Shown piece after piece: positions 49,918-59,180 of a DNA stretch of 64,000 nucleotides. Positions within the stretch are counted from its first letter, which is position 1, and the number at the start of each line of letters is the position of its first letter. A model generated the notes under the pieces. It did no database searches and was not told where the DNA came from. It worked only from the letters and a program-made list of their open reading frames with translations. Source of the DNA: Vogesella sp. LIG4 (GTDB lineage Bacteria; Pseudomonadota; Gammaproteobacteria; Burkholderiales; Chromobacteriaceae). Made by a program: the position numbers and the translations under genes. The DNA lies in the NCBI RefSeq assembly GCF_900090205.1, contig NZ_LT607802.1, forward strand, positions 1,497,215-1,561,214. The letters run 5' to 3'.

Positions 49918-51657
49918 ATGAGCATCATCTTGCACGGCGTGCCCATCGGTGGCGGTATCGCCATCGGCCGGGCGCACTTGTTGACCCAGAGCATGGATGA
50001 CGTGGTGCATCTGGCGCTGGATGACGACGAGATTCCTGCCGAGCAAGCCCGCTTCGACATCGCCGTACGCGACACCCGCAAGCAGCTGGAAATGCTGTGG
50101 GGCACCATTCCGGAAAACGCCCCGGCCGAGCTGGGCGCCTTCCTGTCCTTGCACATCATGCTGTTGTCCGACCCCACCATTTCGCGCGAGCCGCGCGAGT
50201 TGGTGGAAAGCCAGCGCTGCAATGCCGAATGGGCGCTGAAACTGCAGTGCGACACCCTGGTGGAGCAGTTCGACGCCATCGAGGAAGACTACCTGCGCGA
50301 GCGCAAGCACGACGTGCTGCAGGTGATCGAGCGCATCTTCAAGAACCTGGGCGGCCACAGCACCGAGCTGCAGATCGCCGAGGACCTGGACGAAGACACC
50401 ATTCTGGTGGCGCACGACCTGTCGCCGGCGGACATGGTGTACTTCAAGGATGCCAGCGTGGCGGCCTTCGTCACCGACGTGGGCGGCGCCACCAGCCACA
50501 CCGCCATTCTGGGCCGCAGCCTGGACCTGCCGTCGGTGATTGCCATGCACCACGCGCGCCAGCTGGTGCGCGAGGAAGAAATGATCATCGTCGATGGCCA
50601 GCAGGGGGTGCTGATCATCGACCCGCCGGCCTCGGTGCTGGCCGAATACCGCCGCCGCCAGCGCAACTGGGTGGAAGCCAGGCGCAAGCTGTCCAGCATC
50701 CGCATGACCGATGCCATCACCCGCGACGGCACCCCCATCGAGCTGCTGGCCAATATCGAGCTGCCGCAGGATGCGGCCAACGTGCTGGAATCCGGCGCGG
50801 TGGGCGTGGGCCTGTTCCGCAGCGAATTCCTGTTCCTCGGCCGCGACAGCCTGCCGTCCGAGGACGAACAGTACGAAGCCTACCGCGCGGTGGCCGAGGC
50901 CATGCGCGGTGCGCCGGTGACGGTGCGCACCATGGACCTGGGCGCCGACAAGAACCCGCGCTGGCTGGGCCACGGCAGTGCCGAGAACCCGGCGCTGGGC
51001 CTGACCGGCATCCGCCTGTGCCTGGCCGAGCCGCTGATGTTCCGCGGCCAGCTGCGTGCGCTGCTGCGCGCCAGCTGCCACGGCAAGATCCGCATCCTGT
51101 TCCCGATGATCAACAGCCTGCCGGAGCTGCGGCAGGCGCTGGCGCAGCTGGAATACGCCAAGAGCGAGCTGCGCGAGGAGGGGCTGGATTTCGATCAGGA
51201 GGTCGAAGTCGGCGCCATGATCGAGATTCCGTCGGCGGCGCTGGTGGTGGGCAGCCTGCTCAAGTTCGTCGACTTCCTGTCCATCGGCACCAACGACCTG
51301 ATCCAGTACACGCTGGCCATCGACCGCAACGACGACTCGGTGAGCCATCTGTACGACCCGGTGCACCCGGCGGTGATCAAGCTGATCTCCCACACCATCA
51401 AGACCGCCACCAAGGCCGGCAAGCCGGTGTCGGTGTGCGGCGAGATGGCGGGCGACGCGCGCCTCACCCGCCTGCTGCTGGGCATGGGGCTGCGCCGCTT
51501 CTCCATGCACCCGGCCAACCTGCTGCAGGTGAAGCAGAATGTGCTGGATTCCCACCTGGACGAGATCGGTCCGCATGCTGCCCGTATCCTGCGCAGCGAA
51601 GACCCTGATAAAATCGCCGATCTTCTGCAACAACTGAATGCTGGGCCGGGCGCCTGA
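49918..51657 (+). CDS. ptsI: Phosphoenolpyruvate-protein phosphotransferase (Enzyme I)
   Basis: A 579-residue EI that takes phosphate from PEP and passes it to HPr. The active-site histidine is in VGGATSHTAILGRS near residue 191. The PEP-binding barrel has FRSEFLFLGRD, VRTMDLGADK, LSIGTNDLIQY and the catalytic cysteine in VSVCGEMAGD. The first 120 residues are the HPr-binding helical domain. It completes the EIIA-HPr-EI operon. The gene at 51675 starts 17 bp later. Confidence 0.95.
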   Translation: MSIILHGVPIGGGIAIGRAHLLTQSMDDVVHLALDDDEIPAEQARFDIAVRDTRKQLEMLWGTIPENAPAELGAFLSLHIMLLSDPTISREPRELVESQRCNAEWALKLQCDTLVEQFDAIEEDYLRERKHDVLQVIERIFKNLGGHSTELQIAEDLDEDTILVAHDLSPADMVYFKDASVAAFVTDVGGATSHTAILGRSLDLPSVIAMHHARQLVREEEMIIVDGQQGVLIIDPPASVLAEYRRRQRNWVEARRKLSSIRMTDAITRDGTPIELLANIELPQDAANVLESGAVGVGLFRSEFLFLGRDSLPSEDEQYEAYRAVAEAMRGAPVTVRTMDLGADKNPRWLGHGSAENPALGLTGIRLCLAEPLMFRGQLRALLRASCHGKIRILFPMINSLPELRQALAQLEYAKSELREEGLDFDQEVEVGAMIEIPSAALVVGSLLKFVDFLSIGTNDLIQYTLAIDRNDDSVSHLYDPVHPAVIKLISHTIKTATKAGKPVSVCGEMAGDARLTRLLLGMGLRRFSMHPANLLQVKQNVLDSHLDEIGPHAARILRSEDPDKIADLLQQLNAGPGA

Positions 51658-51674
51658 CCCGGCTTTTTTCTTTT

Positions 51675-52754
51675 ATGCTCAAGGACGCCATCGATTTGTC
51701 CGCCGTGCGGCGCGTGCTGGTCATCAAGCTGCGTCACCACGGCGACGTACTGCTGACTTCGCCGCTGCTGACGACGCTGAAAAACCACGCCCCGCACGCC
51801 GAGATCGACGCGCTGGTGTATCACGACACCCGCGACATGTTGTCCGGTCACCCGGCGCTGGCCGAGTTGTTCACCATCGACCGCCAGTGGAAAAAACTGG
51901 GGCCGCTGGGGCAGTTGCGCGCCGAATGGCAGCTGCTGTCGCGGCTGCGCGCCCGCAACTACGACCTGGTCATTCACCTTACCGAACACAAGCGCGGCGC
52001 CTGGCTGTCGCGGCTGCTGTCGCCACGCTGGTCGGTGGCGCCCGGTGGTGATTACGGCAAATTCTTCAAACGCAGTTTTACCCATCGCTACCCGGTAATC
52101 GGCGGCAATCGCCGCCATACCGTGGAAATTCACCTGGATGCGCTGCGCCGCCTGGGCATCTACCCGAGCGCCGACGAGCGCCGGCTGCAGCTGGCGATTC
52201 CGCAGCCGGCACGCGAGCTGGTGCGTGCCAAGCTGGCCGCCAAAGGGGTAAGCGGCCCCTATATGCTGATCCACCCGACCTCACGCTGGCTGTTCAAGAC
52301 CTGGCCGGTGGCGCGCATGGCGGCGCTGATCGATGCCTTGACCGCACGCGGCGAGACCGTGGTGCTGTCGGCGGCGCCGGATGCCGCCGAGCTGGCGATG
52401 CTGGCGGATATCCAGTCGCGGTTGGCGCGCCCGGTGGTCAGCCTGGCTGGCGAATTGAACCTGAAACAGTTGGCCGCATTGATAGACGACGCCACGCTGT
52501 TCATCGGCATGGATTCGGTGCCGATGCACATGGCGGCGGCGCTGCAGACGCCGTGCGTGGCGCTGTTCGGCCCGTCCGGCGACATCGAGTGGGGGCCGTG
52601 GCAGGTGCCGCACCGGCTGCTGACCACCAACATGAGCTGCCGCCCGTGCGGGCGTGACGGCTGCGGTGGCGGCAAGCGCAGCGAGTGCCTGGAGCGTATC
52701 GACGAGCAGCAGGTGCTGGCGGCCATCGCGCAACTGCAGCAGGAGCTGTCATGA
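51675..52754 (+). CDS. waaQ: GT9 family glycosyltransferase, LPS heptosyltransferase III-like
   Basis: A 359-residue member of glycosyltransferase family 9. The N-terminal domain begins RRVLVIKLRHHGDVLLTSPL. The C-terminal donor site shows MLIHPTSRWLFKTWP, LFIGMDSVPMHMAAAL and ALFGPSGDIEWGPW, typical of WaaQ, which adds a side heptose to the inner core. It opens a run of tightly packed core genes; the next gene overlaps by 4 bp. The sugar specificity is inferred from resemblance. Confidence 0.85.
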   Translation: MLKDAIDLSAVRRVLVIKLRHHGDVLLTSPLLTTLKNHAPHAEIDALVYHDTRDMLSGHPALAELFTIDRQWKKLGPLGQLRAEWQLLSRLRARNYDLVIHLTEHKRGAWLSRLLSPRWSVAPGGDYGKFFKRSFTHRYPVIGGNRRHTVEIHLDALRRLGIYPSADERRLQLAIPQPARELVRAKLAAKGVSGPYMLIHPTSRWLFKTWPVARMAALIDALTARGETVVLSAAPDAAELAMLADIQSRLARPVVSLAGELNLKQLAALIDDATLFIGMDSVPMHMAAALQTPCVALFGPSGDIEWGPWQVPHRLLTTNMSCRPCGRDGCGGGKRSECLERIDEQQVLAAIAQLQQELS

Positions 52755-53890
52755 AAAAACTCGCCATCGTGCGACAGAAATACAACCCGGCCGGCGGCGC
52801 CGAGCGCATTGTCAGCGCCATCCTGCGCCAGCTGCACGGCCGGCCGGATGTCGATGCCTACCTGATCAACCGCAAATGGCAGCCGATGGAAGGCATCAAG
52901 GGCGTGTCGGTCAACCCGTTCTACCTCGGCAATGTGTGGCGTGACCGCAGCTTTGCCCGCGCAGCGAAGGCGCGCTGGCAGCAGGACGGCGCCGACCTGG
53001 TGCAGTCGCACGAGCGAATTCCCGGCTGCCATGTCTACCGCGCCGACGACGGCGTGCATCGCGCCTGGCTGGCCTCGCGCCGCGGCGTGAAGGGACCGCT
53101 GGGCATGCTCGGCATGATGCTCAACCCCTACCACCATTACATGTTGGCCGCAGAGAAGGGCATGTACCGGTCGCCGGCGCTCAAGGGCGTGATCTGCATT
53201 TCGCAGATGGTGAAGAACGACATCGTCGAGCATTACGGCGTGGCAGCGGACAAGTGCCACGTGATCCTCAACGGCATCGACACCGCCTTTTTCAACCCGC
53301 AGGAGGCTCGCGCCAGCCGCGACAGCCTGCGTGGCGAACTGGGCATTCCGCCGCAGGCGCCGGTGCTGGTGTACGTGGGCTCCGGTTTCGAACGCAAGGG
53401 CGTGGCGCAGGCACTGCAGGCCATCAGCCAGCAGCCCGATGTATGGCTGGTGGTGGTGGGGGGCGATAAGAAACTGCGCCGCTACCAGCAGCTGGCCCGG
53501 CAACTGGGCGTGGCGGAGCGGGTGCGCTTTACCGGCGCGCAATCCAATGTGCGTGCCTACTACGGCATGGCCGACGGTTTCATCCTGCCGGCGCTGTACG
53601 AGCCGTTCGGCCTGGTGGTGAGCGAGGCGATGGCCTGCGGCCTGCCGGTGCTGGTCAGCACCCGCGTTGGCGCCGCCGAGCTGGTTGAGCCCGGTCGCAG
53701 CGGCTGGGTTACCGCACCGCAGGACGATGCCGGCTGGCGTCAGGCGGTAGCCGGCTGGCTGGCGGTGCGCCAGGGTTGGCCGCAAATGGGCGAGGCGGCG
53801 CGCCAGCGCGTGGTCGGCCTGACCGAGAAACAGATGGTGGACGGCATGATCGCGCTGTACGAGCGCTGGCTTGCCGGTGAGGCGGCATGA
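52751..53890 (+). CDS. GT4 glycosyltransferase, WaaG-like
   Basis: A 379-residue protein. The acceptor domain begins KLAIVRQKYNPAGGAERIVSAI, and the nucleotide-sugar domain has VYVGSGFERKGVAQAL and ALYEPFGLVVSEAMACGLPV with the EX7E glutamates. The similarity is to WaaG-type enzymes that add the first hexose to inner-core heptose. It overlaps both neighbours by 4 bp, so translation is coupled along the cluster. Confidence 0.82.
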   Translation: MKKLAIVRQKYNPAGGAERIVSAILRQLHGRPDVDAYLINRKWQPMEGIKGVSVNPFYLGNVWRDRSFARAAKARWQQDGADLVQSHERIPGCHVYRADDGVHRAWLASRRGVKGPLGMLGMMLNPYHHYMLAAEKGMYRSPALKGVICISQMVKNDIVEHYGVAADKCHVILNGIDTAFFNPQEARASRDSLRGELGIPPQAPVLVYVGSGFERKGVAQALQAISQQPDVWLVVVGGDKKLRRYQQLARQLGVAERVRFTGAQSNVRAYYGMADGFILPALYEPFGLVVSEAMACGLPVLVSTRVGAAELVEPGRSGWVTAPQDDAGWRQAVAGWLAVRQGWPQMGEAARQRVVGLTEKQMVDGMIALYERWLAGEAA

Positions 53891-55014
53891 AGAAAAGCCG
53901 CGTTCCCGGCCGTCTGCTGATTTTCGCGCTGCTGCTACCACGGCTGCTGTTCGGCTGGCTGCGGCGCAAGCCGGCACCGGCGCAGGTGCGGCGCATCGTG
54001 GTGCTGCACCAGTTCCTGCTGGGTGATGCGCTGATGGCCACCAGCCTGCTGGCCAAGCTGCGGCAGCAATACCCCGCCGCCGAGATTCTGCTGGCCTGCC
54101 CGCCGCTGCAGGCCGGGCTGTATGCCGCTCGCCCCTACGGCGTGCAGGCGCTGCCCTGGTCGCCACGCGATTTTGCCGCCATCTGGCGGCTGTGCACGCT
54201 GGGGCGGGTGGACTGGGTGCTGCTGATGGGCGAGAACCGCCTGTCCTTCCTGGCGCGGGCGATGGGCGCGCGCTGGGTGAGCGGTTTTGCCGGCGAAACG
54301 CCGGCCTACAAGAACTGGCTGCTGGACGAGGCGGTGCCGTATGCCGGCGAGCCGGAAGCCTGGACTGACACCGCCGCGCGGCTGGTGGACGGCCCGGAGC
54401 CGGCACGTTTCAGCGTGGCCGACTGGCCGTTGCCGCAAGCCGCGCTGCCGGACTTGCCGGTGCGCTTCGTGCTGCTGCACGTGGGCGCCAGCTCGGCCAC
54501 CCGCTATTGGCCGGCGGACAGCTGGACTGCACTGGCGCAGCTGCTGCGCGCACAGGGGCTGGGCATCGTCTGGTCCTGCGGGCCGGGCGAGCAGCATCTG
54601 CTGCCCGCTGCCGGCATCCTGCCGGAGGATTCGGTGTTGGCCGGCACGCTGAGCCTGCCGCAATTGCGGCTGGTGATGGCGCGGGCGCTGGTGAACGTGT
54701 GCCCGGATACCGGCGTGGCACACCTGGCCAAGACCACCGGCCAGCCGCTGTTGATGCTGTTCGGCCCGGGGGCGGAAGTGCTGTTCGGCCCTGGGCGTTT
54801 CTTTGCCGGTGCGCCGTTTGCCGGTGCAGGGCCGGCATGGTTTCCCTGCCGCAACCAGCGCACCATCCACCACCGCGAGGTGGACTGGGTGCTGCGCTGC
54901 GGCCGCAGCCAGGGCGCAACGCCACCGGCGTGCAAGCGCCCGCTGTGCATGGAGGCGATCCAGCCCGATGCCGTGGCCAGCGCAGTTGGCCGCATGCTGC
55001 AACTGAATGATTGA
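53887..55014 (+). CDS. GT9 family glycosyltransferase (heptosyltransferase-like)
   Basis: A 375-residue protein. After a hydrophobic N-terminal stretch (RLLIFALLLPRLLFGWL) it has the GT9 acceptor motif VVLHQFLLGDALMATSLL. The donor-site blocks are LLHVGASSATRYWPADSW and NVCPDTGVAHLAKTTGQPL. It resembles WaaC/WaaF/WaaQ relatives but cannot be placed among them. Late cysteines (FPCRNQRT, RCGRS, ACKRPLCM) recall the zinc-like C-terminal cysteines of some members. Confidence 0.8.
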   Translation: MKKSRVPGRLLIFALLLPRLLFGWLRRKPAPAQVRRIVVLHQFLLGDALMATSLLAKLRQQYPAAEILLACPPLQAGLYAARPYGVQALPWSPRDFAAIWRLCTLGRVDWVLLMGENRLSFLARAMGARWVSGFAGETPAYKNWLLDEAVPYAGEPEAWTDTAARLVDGPEPARFSVADWPLPQAALPDLPVRFVLLHVGASSATRYWPADSWTALAQLLRAQGLGIVWSCGPGEQHLLPAAGILPEDSVLAGTLSLPQLRLVMARALVNVCPDTGVAHLAKTTGQPLLMLFGPGAEVLFGPGRFFAGAPFAGAGPAWFPCRNQRTIHHREVDWVLRCGRSQGATPPACKRPLCMEAIQPDAVASAVGRMLQLND

Positions 55015-55020
55015 GATCCG

Positions 55021-56319
55021 ATGACTAAAAAGCTGGACCTGCTGTTCCTGTTCCTGGCCCTGGTGTTCGTCACCCTGGCCAATGTGTCGCATACCGTGGC
55101 GCTGCGCAATGTGCTGCTGCTGTTGTTCCTGGTGTACGCGGGCTGCAACCGGCACGTGCTGCTGGGCTTCATCCGTGGCAGCGGAGCGGTGTTCTGGGCG
55201 CTGGCGGCCTTTGTCGGCTACGCCTTCCTGCATTCACTGCTGTGGTCGGGCTGGCGCGATGTCTCTCTGTCCGAAGCCAGCAGCCAGCTGTTGATGGGCC
55301 TGCTGTGGTTCGTGGTGGGCGGGGCGCTGTTCTGGCGCCGGCAGGCGTTGTCGATCAAGGACGTGGTGATGCTGGCCGGTGCCCTGCTGTGCGGGGTGGA
55401 GCTGGGGCATGCGCTCTACCAGCGCATTACTACTGGCAGCCTCCCCTATCAGGAAGTGTTTACCACTGCCACCAAGCTGGAGCTGACCTTCTTCATCAAT
55501 ACCGTGCTGGTGTTCCTGGCTGTACGGATTTTTGCCGATTTCAGTGCCCGCTTTCACTATGCCAGCCGGTTGCCGCGCTGGTTTCCCTACCTCGCCCTGC
55601 TACTGCTGCTGCTGGTCAGCCTGATGGCCGGTGCGCGCAATGGCTTGATCGGCATGGTGTACCTGGCGTTTTCCATGCTGGGCGTGTTCCTGTACTGGGA
55701 GCGCAAGCGCCTGGGCTGGAAAAAGACGGTACTCATCATCGCCGCAATCTGTGCCGCCATCGGCGGCATGGCCAGCTACGCCTATCATAAGGACACCCGC
55801 AACCTGATTTTCATCGGTTCCGCCGACATGGGCTGGCATTACCAGACCAGTAAGGGCTGGCTGCGTGTCGAGGACTACCCGAAGATGGCTAGTGGCCAGA
55901 TGGTGGATCCTTCCGCCTACGAGCGCGTGGCCTGGATCAGCCGCGGTCTGGACCTGATCCGCGACAACCCGCTGGGCTACGGCTACGGCCGCAATGCTTT
56001 CACCCGTTCGCTGACCCATATCGGCGTGGAGAACAAGGTCGGCCACAGCCATAGCGGCTTCATCGACCTGGGCGTCGGGCTGGGCATTCCGGGCATCCTG
56101 CTGTGGTTGTTGTTCTGCCTGTCGCTGATGTTTACCGGCTTGCGGCGTTTCGTGCGCGAGCAGAACACCACCGGCCTGGTGCTGGCGCTGGTGGTGGGCG
56201 GCTTCGTTGGCCGCATGCTGATCGAAAGCATCCAGCGCGACCACCTGCTGCACCTGTTCCTGTTCATCGTTGGCGCGCTGTTGGCCGAGCTGCTGTCGCG
56301 GGAGTCGCGCCATGCTTGA
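55021..56319 (+). CDS. O-antigen ligase/polymerase (WaaL/Wzy-like)
   Basis: A 432-residue polytopic membrane protein with about ten to twelve hydrophobic segments. A large periplasmic loop before the last helices carries RDNPLGYGYGRNAF and NKVGHSHSGFIDLGVGLGIPG. The conserved histidine in that loop is the catalytic signature of the O-antigen ligase superfamily. Given the cluster, it probably joins O-chain or a terminal sugar to lipid A-core. It lacks the long C-terminal tail of the PglL-type enzyme at 29382. Confidence 0.85.
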   Translation: MTKKLDLLFLFLALVFVTLANVSHTVALRNVLLLLFLVYAGCNRHVLLGFIRGSGAVFWALAAFVGYAFLHSLLWSGWRDVSLSEASSQLLMGLLWFVVGGALFWRRQALSIKDVVMLAGALLCGVELGHALYQRITTGSLPYQEVFTTATKLELTFFINTVLVFLAVRIFADFSARFHYASRLPRWFPYLALLLLLLVSLMAGARNGLIGMVYLAFSMLGVFLYWERKRLGWKKTVLIIAAICAAIGGMASYAYHKDTRNLIFIGSADMGWHYQTSKGWLRVEDYPKMASGQMVDPSAYERVAWISRGLDLIRDNPLGYGYGRNAFTRSLTHIGVENKVGHSHSGFIDLGVGLGIPGILLWLLFCLSLMFTGLRRFVREQNTTGLVLALVVGGFVGRMLIESIQRDHLLHLFLFIVGALLAELLSRESRHA

Positions 56320-57418
56320 GCACGTGGTGTTCTCCGAGTCCTCGCGCAACGTCGGCGGGCAGGAGCTGCAGCTGATGCAGCAGATGGCGGCCATGCAGGC
56401 GCAGGGCATTGCCTGCACCCTGGTGTGTCCGGCGGGCGGCAAGGTGGATGCGGCGGCGCGCGCGCGCGGCCTCGCGGTGGAAAACGCACCTTTCCGCAAC
56501 AGCCTGCACCTGCCCAGCATCCTCGCGCTGGCGGCGCTGCTGCGCCGCACGCGGGCCGGCATGGTGATCTGCCACAGCGGCCACGATGCCAACAATGCCG
56601 CGCTGGCGGCACGGCTGGTGCGGCCGCGGCCCTTCGTGCTGCGCTCGCGCACCTATCTTGCCGGCCGGGTGAAGCCACTGCCGTACAATGTGCTGGCCGA
56701 TGCCACCATGGTACCCAGCCACTACCTGCGCAATGCGCTGCTGGACAACCCGGCGATCCGCGCCGAGCGCATCCACGTGGTGTACCCGGGCATCGACTTT
56801 GCCGGCATCGACCAGCGCAGTCATGAAGCCTTGCCCGCCCACGTTGCCGACTGGCTGGCGGCAGGGCAGGGCCCGCTGCTGCTGCACGTGGCGATGCTGC
56901 GCGGCGAGAAGGGCCACCTGCTGATGCTGGAAGTGCTGGCGCAGCTGCGGCAACGTTGGCCGCAACTGCGTTACCTGATTGCCGGCGAGGGCGATGCACG
57001 TGCCGCCATCGCGGCGCGCATTGTCGAGCTGGGCCTGCAGCAACAGGTGTTGCTGGCGGGCTCGGTGATGCCGGCCAGCTGCCTGTTCCGCCATGCCGAC
57101 CTCCTGGTGATGCCGTCCACCTACGAGCCGCTGGGCATGTCGCAGATCGAGTCGCTGGCGCTGGGTGTGCCGGTGGTGGTCAGCGCTACCGGTGGTATCC
57201 CGGAAACCGTGATTGCCGAACGCACCGGCGTGCTGGTACCGCCGGGTGATGTGGACGCCTGGGCGGCGGCCATCGACCAGGCGCTGTCGGCGCCGCAGGC
57301 CATGCGCGAGCTGGCGCAGCAAGGGGCGCTGGACGTGCGTGCCCGTTTTTCCGTTGAACACAATCTGCAGCAGATCCTGGCGCTGCAGGCCGATTTTGCC
57401 CGCCGCCAGGCGCGCTAG
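56312..57418 (+). CDS. GT4 glycosyltransferase
   Basis: A 368-residue protein. The acceptor half starts VVFSESSRNVGGQELQLMQQ, and the donor half has LLHVAMLRGEKGHLLML and STYEPLGMSQIESLALGVPVVVS with the EX7E pair. It overlaps the ligase gene by 8 bp. It is clearly related to the glycosyltransferase at 59181 (both have a GGQE motif near the start and CHSGHD / THSGHD), so the two may add similar sugars. The sugar and linkage are unknown. Confidence 0.85.
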   Translation: MLEHVVFSESSRNVGGQELQLMQQMAAMQAQGIACTLVCPAGGKVDAAARARGLAVENAPFRNSLHLPSILALAALLRRTRAGMVICHSGHDANNAALAARLVRPRPFVLRSRTYLAGRVKPLPYNVLADATMVPSHYLRNALLDNPAIRAERIHVVYPGIDFAGIDQRSHEALPAHVADWLAAGQGPLLLHVAMLRGEKGHLLMLEVLAQLRQRWPQLRYLIAGEGDARAAIAARIVELGLQQQVLLAGSVMPASCLFRHADLLVMPSTYEPLGMSQIESLALGVPVVVSATGGIPETVIAERTGVLVPPGDVDAWAAAIDQALSAPQAMRELAQQGALDVRARFSVEHNLQQILALQADFARRQAR

Positions 57419-57424
57419 AAGAGA

Positions 57425-59179
57425 GTGAAATTGCATAATTCCGAGCGAAGCAGCCTGCAGATCTACCTGCGGCTGCTGCAGTACCTGAAGCCGTACTGGA
57501 AGGTGTTCCTGCTGTCGCTGGTGTCGATGACCGTCGCCGCGCTGACCGAGCCCTTCTTTGCCCGCCTGATGAAACCGCTGATCGATGGCGGCTTCGTCAA
57601 CCGCGACCGTTCCGCCATGGTGTGGGTGCCGCTGGCCATCGTTGCGGTATTCACGGTGCGTGGCATCACCTCCTTCATCAATGAATACAGTTCCAGCTGG
57701 CTGACCGGCCACCTGGTGCAGAAGCTGCGCGAAGAAATGTTCGCCAAGATGCTGCGCCTGCCGATTCGCTATTACGATGACAACCAGTCCGGCCGGCTGG
57801 TGTCGCGCATCTCCTACGATGTGAACCAGGTGACCGAGGCCGGCTTCAACGTGATTACCGTGACGGTGAAGGACGGCATCACCGCGCTGAGCCTGCTGGG
57901 CTGGCTGCTGTACCTGGACTGGCAGCTGACGCTGATCTGCCTGGTGGTGATGCCGGTGGTGACGTTGTCGATGCGCAAGGTGGGCAAGCGCCTGCGCGGC
58001 CTGTCGGTGCAGAACCAGCAGAACATGGCGCAGCTGACCCAGGTGCTGAGCGAGAGCATAGACGGCCAGCGCGTGGTGAAGATCTACGATGGCTATGCGC
58101 TGGAGCAGAGCCGCTTCAACGACGCCGCCATGTCGCTGCGCCGCAACCAGGTGAAGCAGAGTGCCGCCAGCTCGGCCAACACCGGCGTCACCCAGCTGGT
58201 GATTGCCTGTGCGCTGGCCGCCATCCTGTATTTCGCCACCCTGCGCGCACAGCACGACAGCTTTACCGCCGGCGATTTCATGTCCTTCCTCACCGCGATG
58301 ATGCTGCTGTTCGCACCGGTGAAGCGGGTGACCGGCGTGGCGCAGGCCATGCAGCGCGGCCTGGCCGCCGCCGACAGTATCTTTACCTTCCTGGACGAGC
58401 CGGAGGAGCCGGACACCGGCAAGCAGGCGCTGCCGCATACCCGCGGCCAGCTGCAGTTCCAGGATGTCAGCTTCAGCTACCCGGGGGCGGAGCGCGATGC
58501 GCTGTCCGGCATGAACTTCGAGGTGCAGCCGGGCGAGACCGTGGCGCTGGTGGGGTCTTCCGGCAGCGGCAAGACCACGCTGGCCAGCCTGGTGTCGCGC
58601 TTTTACACGCCCAGCGACGGGCAGATCCTGCTGGACGGCATGCCGCTGTCCGGCATCCGCCTGGGCGACCTGCGCCGCCACATCGCGCTGGTAAGCCAGG
58701 AGGTGGTGCTGTTCAACGATACTGTGGCCGCCAACATCGCCTACGGCGCGCTGCGCGATATCGACCGCGACAGCATCGTCGAGGCGGCGCGTGCGGCCAA
58801 CGCCCTGGAGTTCATCGAGGCGCTGCCGGAAGGCTTCGACACCGTGATCGGCGAGAACGGCGCCAAGCTGTCCGGCGGCCAGCGCCAGCGGCTGGCGATT
58901 GCCCGCGCACTGCTGAAGAATGCGCCCATCCTGATCCTCGACGAGGCCACCAGTGCGCTGGACACCCAGTCCGAGCGCCTGGTGCAGAGCGCGCTGGAAA
59001 ACCTGATGAAAAACCGTACCACGCTGGTGATTGCCCACCGCCTGTCCACCATCGAGCACGCCGACCGCATCGTGGTGATGCACCAGGGGCGCATCAAGGA
59101 AATCGGCAACCACCAGGCACTGCTGGCACAGGACGGCATGTACGCCCGCCTGCACCAGTTGCAGTTCAAGGAAAACTGA
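57425..59179 (+). CDS. msbA: Lipid A export ATP-binding/permease MsbA
   Basis: A 584-residue half-transporter that flips lipid A-core across the inner membrane. Six membrane helices fill residues 1 to about 320. The ATPase domain has Walker A VGSSGSGKTTLAS near 377, signature KLSGGQRQRLAI near 481, Walker B ILILDEATSALD near 501, and the H-loop VIAHRLS. The start is GTG at 57425 (KLHNSERSS) after AGAAGAG. Its place inside the core cluster ties export to core assembly. Confidence 0.94.
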   Translation: MKLHNSERSSLQIYLRLLQYLKPYWKVFLLSLVSMTVAALTEPFFARLMKPLIDGGFVNRDRSAMVWVPLAIVAVFTVRGITSFINEYSSSWLTGHLVQKLREEMFAKMLRLPIRYYDDNQSGRLVSRISYDVNQVTEAGFNVITVTVKDGITALSLLGWLLYLDWQLTLICLVVMPVVTLSMRKVGKRLRGLSVQNQQNMAQLTQVLSESIDGQRVVKIYDGYALEQSRFNDAAMSLRRNQVKQSAASSANTGVTQLVIACALAAILYFATLRAQHDSFTAGDFMSFLTAMMLLFAPVKRVTGVAQAMQRGLAAADSIFTFLDEPEEPDTGKQALPHTRGQLQFQDVSFSYPGAERDALSGMNFEVQPGETVALVGSSGSGKTTLASLVSRFYTPSDGQILLDGMPLSGIRLGDLRRHIALVSQEVVLFNDTVAANIAYGALRDIDRDSIVEAARAANALEFIEALPEGFDTVIGENGAKLSGGQRQRLAIARALLKNAPILILDEATSALDTQSERLVQSALENLMKNRTTLVIAHRLSTIEHADRIVVMHQGRIKEIGNHQALLAQDGMYARLHQLQFKEN

Positions 59180-59180
59180 T

